The notes beneath the pieces are model-generated. The model was not told the DNA's origin. It searched no databases and saw only the letters and a list, made by a program, of their open reading frames with translations. Below are positions 57,356 to 64,000 of a stretch of 64,000 nt of DNA, one piece after another. Each line of letters opens with the position of its first letter. Position 1 is the stretch's first letter. The position numbers and the translations under genes are program-made. Source of the DNA: Cervus elaphus (lineage: Eukaryota; Chordata; Mammalia; Artiodactyla; Cervidae); NCBI RefSeq assembly GCF_910594005.1, contig NC_057838.1, positions 32,418,001-32,482,000 of the forward strand. The letters run 5' to 3'.

Positions 57356-57822
57356 AAAGACATTTTTGCCAACAAGGGTCCATCTAGTCAAAGCTATGTT
57401 TTTTCCAGTAGTCAAGTATGGATGTGAGAGCTGGACTATAAAGAAAGCTAAGCACCAAAGAATTGATGCTTTTGAACTGTGGTGTTGGAGAAGACTCTTG
57501 AGAGTCCCTTGAACTCCAAGGAGATCCAACCAGTCCATCCTGAATATTCATTGGAAGGACTGATGCTGAAGCTGAAACTCCATTACTTTGGACACCTGAT
57601 GCAAAGAACTGACTCCTTGGAAAATACCTCATGCTGGGAAAGATTGAAGGCAGGTAGAGAAGAGGATGACAGAGGATGAGATGGTTGGATGGCATGACGT
57701 CTCAATGGACATGAGTTTGAGCAAGCTCTGGGAGTTGGTGAAGGACAGGGAAGCCTGGCATGCTGCAGTCCATGGGGTTGCAAAGAGTCAGACATGACTG
57801 AGCGATTGAACTGAACTGAATT
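57356..57822 (+). mobile_element. BovB 3' end, 5'-truncated, plus strand
   Basis: Starts 'aaagacatttttgccaacaagggtcc' and continues to 'actgagcgattgaactgaactgaattga'. A notable feature is a deleted block: the usual 'cctaaaggaaatcagt' is missing between 57540 and 57541. Confidence 0.92.
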
Positions 57823-58066
57823 GATAAGCACCAGAGATTAAAAAGAGTCACATTCACATTAGACTAATTCCAGAAACTTTAAGAACACAAGTTATCCTGT
57901 AGTAGAGATCAAGTATCTTCATGTTGTTAAAGCATGTGTCAACATGGAATAATGATTATACAATAAATTAATACATAAATGGATGAATTATAAATATGTG
58001 TTCAATTTTTCTTTTCAAACTTCTATTTTCTTAAGTTCTTACTAATATTCTTCAAAGAAGAATCAG

Positions 58067-58564
58067 TCAGCCATTAAAAAGAATTCATTTGAATCAGTTC
58101 TAATGAGATGGATGAAACTGGAGCCCATTATACAGAGTGAAGTAAGCCAGAAAGATAAAGAACATTACAGCATACTAACACATATATATGGAATTTAGAA
58201 AGATGGTAACGATAACCCTATATGCAAAACAGAAAAAGAGACAGAGAAGTACAGAACAGACTTTTGAACTCTGTGGGAGAAGGTGAGGGTGGGATGTTTC
58301 GAAAGAACAGCATGTATACTATCTATGGTGAAACAGATCACCAGCCCAGGTGGGATGCATGAGACAAGTGCTCGGGCCTGGCGCACTGGGAAGACCCAGA
58401 GGAATCGGGTGGAGAGGGAGGTGGGAGGGGGTATCGGGATGGGGAATACGTGTAACTCTATGGCTGATTCATATCAATGTATGACAAAACCCCCCCCTCC
58501 AAAAAAAAAAAGACACAGTAAAAAAAAAAATAAAATAAAAGACCTTACATTGAAAAAAAAAAAA
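58067..58564 (+). mobile_element. Young L1 3' end with 14-bp target duplication
   Basis: A 5'-truncated ruminant L1, from the end of ORF2 (taatgagatggatgaaactgg) through 3' UTR to an A-rich tail (58500-58564) with several A-runs. The 14-bp word caaagaagaatcag occurs without mismatch at 58053-58066 and 58565-58578. Similarity of its 3' UTR with the 15.3-16.4 kb copy suggests the same young L1 lineage. Confidence 0.95.
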
Positions 58565-58891
58565 CAAAGAAGAATCAGGAGTTTTTTAATGAAGCACAAA
58601 AACAAAATAATTATACAATTCCTAAAAGAATTCAGAATGTCTTAAGAACACATATCAGGATATACCATACAGTTTGCTTCCCCCTACCTTACATGGGACT
58701 GGGGAATGGGACATTCATTGCAATGGAAACTCACTGGTAGGATTCATCAGATGAACTCAGTGTTTCTAACTGAAAATGTTTCCCTGGGCATACTGAATTA
58801 TTTTTATAAGCTTTGCTCTATCTTCGGTGCTCAAGCCCTGTGATCAAAACAAAATAAAACAAACAAAAAGCCCAGATAGATAAATAGAGAA

Positions 58892-59018
58892 AAATTTGAC
58901 TTTATTTATTCAGGTCTTAGTTACCATATGTGGGGTCTAGTTCCCTGATCAGGGATTGAACCCAGGCCCCCTGCACTGGGAGCCTGGAGTCTTAGCTACT
59001 GGACTACCAGGGAAGGCC
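58892..59018 (-). repeat. CHR-type SINE, minus strand
   Basis: Short copy: 'ctttatttattcaggtcttag' tail, then 'ttccctgatcagggattgaacccaggccccctgcactggg' and the head at 59018. Shorter than the family average. Confidence 0.85.
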
Positions 59019-59115
59019 TGAAATTTTTGGTTTTAGGCATAGTCAATGGTGTGTATTTATTCAACTGTTTCAATTAACTAAGAGCACAAGTTTCCCAAAA
59101 ATCTCAGTTTGTTTT

Positions 59116-59243
59116 TGCTAGATAAAATACAGGATGCTCAACTAAATCTGAATTCCAGATAAATAATAAATAAATTTTAGTATAAGTATGTCCCAAGCAT
59201 TGTATGTGTTTGATCTTTTCCCTCTTATCTGGCAAGTCTGTCA
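59116..59243 (+). mobile_element. Palindromic DNA-transposon relic (MER53-like)
   Basis: The left end 'ctagataaaatacaggatgctcaactaaatctgaattccagataaa' and middle 'ttttagtataagtatgtcccaagcattgtatg' match a small palindromic mammalian element. The right half is largely missing, and 'cttatctggcaag' marks the right end. Family assignment is from memory. Confidence 0.55.
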
Positions 59244-60616
59244 CCAAGGTCTAAGAAGCAGGGGTTGCCCTGGGAGAATGCTGCAGCACCAGACACATGC
59301 ATCTGCCTACAAACTGGTTCTGCTACCCTGAGTAAGTTGCCTTGCCCCACTCAACCTCAGTTTCCTTACTGGAAAAGACAGAGGAGTTAGACTATTTGAA
59401 TTCTGAGGACCCTTTCTTCTGTACATTTGATAGATTCGACTAGTCTCCAACAGTCTGGACTACATGCAAAGGAAAGAAGAATGATGTCATTGTTTGTAAA
59501 ATGTCCTGTGAGGCAGAGAAATAAATTATGAACCATTCACTTATTATCATTCTCTCCAAGAAGAGGAGAAAAAGAACAACAGCAGCAGCAAATTAGACAA
59601 ATGATGAGGGCAGGACACAGCTGTCTTCTGGAGATTTTCAACTAGATAAAAGAGTGTGACCTGGGGTGTGCACCTCTCAGATTCCTGCTGTTCTCCTTGG
59701 AGGTTACCATTTGTCCCACCCACAGGGTTCCAAAATTAAGAACCAGCCTCTTTTATGAGGAAAAATAATTCTAAAGTATTTATAAGAAGCTAAGATACAC
59801 AAAGCTGTGAGAAAAATGCTTTTAAAATTATATTTGCATTCATTTAGGGGATAGAATGCTGAATGTAACTATTTTAGCTCAAGAAGTTTTCTGGGCTCAG
59901 TTTTTGCTATAGAAGAATTAACTTTTTGTGGAGTAGCAGACAGTAGCAGGATACAAAGGTACAGCTGTGCCATTGCCATTTGTCTAACTTGGCAAGACTA
60001 ATTCATACACCTCATACCACTTTCCCTGAGAGCTCTATACGAAGGATTATCCCAGTCCCTTCATTGCTCCATTGTTCTTAATTGCTCAGCATTTCCGGTT
60101 CTGGCTTGAAGTAAATCAGAAATGTAAAGACTTACATGGAATATATGTGTGAACAGAATACCAGCTATTCTTCTTTTCCTGGGAGTTAAAAATACAGTTC
60201 TTCAGTTTCTATACTGTGAGCACCATTTCATTCTAGAGAAGGATAAAAACACAAAGCTACTTCCCACTGTGGCAAGAGATTCTGGGAAATCTTTTCATAA
60301 CAAGACCATGAACACAAGAATATACGGCTAATTTGGGAAAACCACCACATAACATAAGAGAAATCCTGTGAATATTTTGGTTGGGAGTATGTCACAAGCA
60401 AACACAGATGTTCCCTGGGTTAAGTGGACTTTTCCTTCAGGAATTCCAATTTTTTTTTTTCCCCATGAAAGGAAGTCCAGGAGAACTATGAATGTGATTC
60501 TCTACAGTGAAAAGTTGCACAACTGCTATGTCTAATCACAGTAGAATTAAAAATTTAGAGAGAGCAGGCTGACAGGGTTTACTGGCCCCTGAGGACTAAA
60601 CTGTTTTGCCATGATC
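59244..60616. other. Unique sequence with possible MIR fragment
   Basis: A weak MIR-like stretch at 59315-59440 (ctcaacctcagtttccttactggaaaa). No gene recognised. Confidence 0.45.
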
Positions 60617-60830
60617 TATACTGTGCTAAGTCGCTTCAGTCCTGTCCAACTGTTTTCAACACCATGGACTGTAGCCTGCCAGGCTCCTCCATACATGGGA
60701 TTTCTCAGCCAAGAATACTGGAATGGGTTGCCACTTCCTTCTCCAGGGGATCTTCCCAACCCAGAGATCGAACCTGGATCTCCTGCATTGCAGGCAGATT
60801 CTTTACCATCTCAGCCACCAGGGAAGGCCC
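60617..60830 (-). repeat. Bov-tA SINE, minus strand
   Basis: Close to consensus: 'gctaagtcgcttcagtcctgtccaac', 'caggggatcttcccaacccagagatcgaacctggatctcctgcattgcaggcag', head ending at 'accagggaaggccc'. Confidence 0.93.
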
Positions 60831-60974
60831 TGTACAATTAGAGGATTCCAATTCCACCTAATCTGGTAGGCTGCCCTGAAAATCTTCTGTAAACCTTCAA
60901 CTCTGTTTGTTATTTCCTGGGTCACATATACAGGGCAGTGAGCAGGGTGGAATCAGAAAATATAATTCTCAGTC

Positions 60975-61153
60975 AAGATTTTCCAATCTTGATGCTACTG
61001 ACATTTGGGGGAGTAACATTCTTTGTAGTAACTGTCCTGCAATACTACAGAAAGCTAAACACTACACACCCGGGATCTATACAGCAGTGACAGTAGCATA
61101 TCACCACTTAGTTGTAACAACCAAAAATGTCTTCAGACACTTCTAAATGTCTC
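60975..61153 (-). mobile_element. MER5A-like hAT DNA-transposon relic
   Basis: Antisense MER5A landmarks in order: 'cttgatgctactgacatttggggg', 'ctttgtagtaactgtcctgcaatactacagaaagc', 'cacttagttgtaacaaccaaaaatgtcttcagacacttctaaatgtc'. Degraded, without visible terminal duplications. Confidence 0.8.
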
Positions 61154-61749
61154 CACGGAGAAGGCAACAGAAAACTGATCATGTTTAATCCATGAAAGGA
61201 GGTGCTTAGGCTCACAGGGTGGGATTTAGACTATGATAAAATAAAGCCCAGGAATATTAATATATGAAAGGTGTCTATATTTCTTCTGTGTTGTACCATT
61301 CTCATCTTGATAAAGACAACCTCACATAAACTGTACAGCTTAATGGGGCACCATAATCACTTAAGGTAAACAAAACCTGTTGACTGTAAATGTTGCTCTT
61401 CTGCCTTCAGACGGACAATATTTTGAATGTTGCCTTCTTGACTATTCAGTCACAATAGGATCTATACCTCTCAAAACCCCACAGTTTTCAACTTACAGCA
61501 GATTTCCTTAATTGGCCTATATATTCCTTTAAGATCTAGTCCCTGGATACCCTACAAGCCTCCTCTCCTCTTTCTACCCCACGTGTATTCTCAAAATTAT
61601 CTGTGTTACTACAGCGGTCCATTTCTCAGCCTGGATTGCATGTCTCTCCGATGAAACTGTGAGCTCACTGAACATAGACCCTGTATGTTTCTCCTTTTCT
61701 TTTCAACACTAAGCATAGTTCCGGCACAGTAAAGCCCACTAATTCTTTT
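61154..61749. other. Unique sequence
   Basis: No repeat or gene recognised. Confidence 0.5.
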
Positions 61750-61938
61750 AGATTGTTTTTTTATGTGGACCATTTATAAAGTCTTTATTGAATTTGTTAC
61801 AATATTGCTTCTATTTCATGTTTTGGTATTTTTTTGCCATGAGGCATGTGGGATTGTAGCTCCCCAACCAGGAATCAAACCCACATCCCCCTGCATTGGA
61901 AGCAAAGTCTTAACCACTGGACTGCCAGGGAAGTTTCC
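61750..61938 (-). repeat. CHR-type SINE, minus strand
   Basis: Contains 'ccatttataaagtctttattgaatttgttacaatattgcttc' then 'aggcatgtgggattgtagctccccaaccaggaatc' and 'actggactgccagggaagt'. It is close in structure to the copy at 11995-12173. Confidence 0.9.
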
Positions 61939-63077
61939 ACTATTTCTTTTAAAGGATGAAATAAAATAATAGTATTTCTTTAAAAACTCTTAAATGGCAT
62001 TTCTACTTTCTTACAAATCATCTCTACTCCTTCAGTCACCTCCTCCTTATAGTCAAAATCATTGGGTTGGCCAACCAAATAGATATAGAATTGACTCAAA
62101 GAATAAGTTTTTTATTTTCCCCCTGGAAATATAGAACTCCAGTTACATATCCAAAGATTTAAATGGGGTTCTTATGCATTTATTATCCTGCTTATTATTA
62201 GTTTTTCAATAGAAGGGTCTGTTGTGTAATGATTAAGAGATAAAAAGTGAAAGGAGATGCTATGCCTAGGGTCTCAACTTCTTTAAAACATTCCCAGAAT
62301 TAAGTGGTTTGCATGTGTTGGTGGAAAAAGAAAGTAGAGTAGGTCAACCAAACAAAAATAGCGAGAAAATTGTATTTCCTTTGGATATAGCAGGAAAATC
62401 ATTATGGAAAATTAAAACATTTCTCTAATTCATCAAGATATAATTCTTTTCTTTCCTTCTGTTTGTTTGTTTGTTTTGTTTTTTGTGGGGAGGAGGGGGT
62501 GGCAAGGAGCGTTCCCTCTCAGCTACAGTCTATTTCAAAACCTGAGAACCAAGTAGTGACCTTAGGTGCCAGCATGGCCAGTCCTCTTCTTTACCCCACA
62601 AAAGAGGACAGGACATAGAAAGATTCTGGTTTTAGGAGCGAATTAAAATTTATTTCCTTTTCTTCATGCCACATTAACAAGATTTATGGTAAATGAGAGA
62701 ATGTACAAGGTAGTTTTTCTGTCAATTCCCTGAAGCTGTTATGAGCCTGGAGAAGAACCTAAATAAAGTTCAGTGGCAATGAAAGCATGAATTGTGAAGC
62801 ACAGGAATGCCAAACTAAGTCATGTTTCATCAGTCACCAAAATTAATTCTGAATTTCATGTACTCACGCAGACTGTCCAAACAAGTGCGCTGGAAGTCAT
62901 GTAACACTAATACATAGGACTGAGATAAAACACCAAAGCTGCATTTATTTGCTAACTGTGTGCTTTCCACTGGTCATCAATGAGAACATGAAACAAGATC
63001 TCTAGCTAAAATGACATTTGGCCTAAGAACTGCTATAAAATATAGCAGGGGGTGAGGAAGTGGGTATCCTTTAATGA
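61939..63077. other. Unique sequence with TTTG repeat
   Basis: The tract 62457-62488 is a TTTG tetranucleotide repeat. A short 'attgggttggcca' at about 62064 resembles a ruminant mariner end, but it is too short to call. No gene recognised. Confidence 0.45.
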
Positions 63078-63300
63078 AGGGGTTTGCAAGCTTTTTCCCT
63101 GTAGGGCCACATAATAAATAGTTTAGGCTTTGCAGACATATCATGTCTGAGGCAACTACTGAGTTCAGCTCTAGTAACAGGAAAGTAGCTGCACACTAAC
63201 ACTAACAAATTGGCTATGTTCCAATAAAATTTATTTGCAAAAACAGGTGGTGGGCTGGATCTGATGGAAGGGCCACAGTTTGCTATCCACTGCTGTTTTA
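63078..63300. mobile_element. hAT-Charlie-type DNA transposon relic (probable)
   Basis: The order 'tttgcaagctttttccctgtagggccacataataaatagtttaggctttgcaga', 'gttccaataaaatttatttgcaaaaacaggtggtgggctgg', 'agtttgctatccactg' matches the same family as 51955-52270 in the opposite orientation. Confidence 0.65.
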
Positions 63301-64000
63301 ATGTCAGGCAACCAAGAACTGAGTGATAGCCTGGATAAGAAGCAAGGTGGAGTTTGTTATTCTTTCCTAATTTCTCAGTAGATGCATGTTTGCATTTAAT
63401 ACTGCACAGTCATTAATTTAAAATGGAACCTCCAGTGACTCTGAACGGGTAATTAGTTAAAACAAGGTAAACGTGTAAAGCGTCTGTCAGTTAGCTATCT
63501 GATCTGTCTCAATCCACACATGTTAAGTCAGTGAAGGAGCAGAATTGTAATTTTCCAGAACACACAACCAGACTGCTCTGCATGCCTCTAATGAGGAAAA
63601 GCTAATTATTTTATTATCTTAACATAAACCTCCCCAAATTAAATATTTCCAGGGTTGTAAACTGTTTGCCTCCAAGCTTCATTAAAAGCTTAAAACCAGC
63701 CATTTCACTTTTGAAGGCAACATTCTTGGTCTCCTCAGAGTTCAAATAAAGCCTTGACATTTTTTCAGACCTTTATCCTTTTCACATTAAAAAAAAAACA
63801 GACTCTTATGTTTTTCTCCTCACTGAGAAGAGGGTACAATACCATTCCTTCCTGTTGCTAGAAGAGTCTAGAGGTTGTGAAACAAGTTAGAACACTTCTC
63901 ATGGTTTTCCCTTTAAATCCAGCTCTAATCTCTTTAGTGCTGGCTGATTTTTAATGTGTGCCTTGATAGGCACCTCGGCCTTCCCCAATTGCTCAGTGGG
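63301..64000. other. Unique AT-rich sequence
   Basis: No recognised repeat or coding region. Confidence 0.5.

Noticed and set aside
62055..62085. Mariner-type terminal repeat
   Set aside because: Only about 13 bp ('attgggttggcca') resembles a ruminant mariner end. There is no partner end, so no element is called.
1..64000. CRISPR array, operon or phage-like system
   Set aside because: No regularly spaced repeats, no ribosome-binding-site-led gene runs and no bacterial gene families. All repeated structure is explained by mammalian interspersed repeats and microsatellites.

Overview
This window looks like non-coding nuclear DNA from a bovid or related ruminant, probably an intergenic gene desert or a very long intron. 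The assignment rests on the repeats: many copies of the RTE-type LINE BovB and of the tRNA-derived SINE Bov-tA, whose 3' tail matches BovB, plus cetartiodactyl CHR-type SINEs and ruminant-style L1 3' ends. I cannot tell cattle, sheep, goat, buffalo or antelope apart from this sequence alone. I found no convincing intact protein-coding gene, no functional RNA gene, no CRISPR array and no bacterial-type feature.

Layout. 1-9 kb: mostly AT-rich unique sequence with one BovB tail, two Bov-tA, two CHR SINEs, and old MIR, L2 and L1 remnants. 9.0-9.8 kb: three SINE/BovB tails side by side. 10-15 kb: SINEs in unique sequence. 15.3-21.0 kb: the densest block, with an L1 3' end, an almost complete BovB (about 3.5 kb, minus strand) inserted inside an older L1, a retropseudogene of the 3' end of DDX21 mRNA, and a Bov-tA. 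21-29 kb: unique sequence plus old L1-like sequence. 29.5-31.6 kb: an L2 split by a BovB. 32-36 kb: SINEs and a MIR. 36.0-39.3 kb: an old L1 interrupted by a BovB and two Bov-tA. 41.3-45.25 kb: a BovB with an inverted 5' part. 47.7-49.2 kb: a long CHR SINE abutting a BovB. 51-53 kb: a hAT transposon with a perfect 8-bp duplication, another DNA-transposon remnant and a MaLR-type LTR. 53-64 kb: SINEs, a BovB tail, a young L1 3' end and DNA-transposon relics.

How the parts relate. The history here is retrotransposition. BovB encodes an endonuclease/reverse transcriptase that, from published family knowledge, also mobilises Bov-tA. L1 is the usual source of processed pseudogenes such as the DDX21 copy. 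Every BovB and L1 reading frame seen is broken, several at catalytic residues. Target-site duplications at several elements let insertion order be read directly.

The observations most worth a second look are the DDX21 retropseudogene at 20.3 kb, the BovB with a twin-priming-like 5' inversion at 41.3-45.25 kb, and the two unrelated 5' leaders carried by the two long BovB copies. I did not find a new biological system in the sense of a gene cluster.
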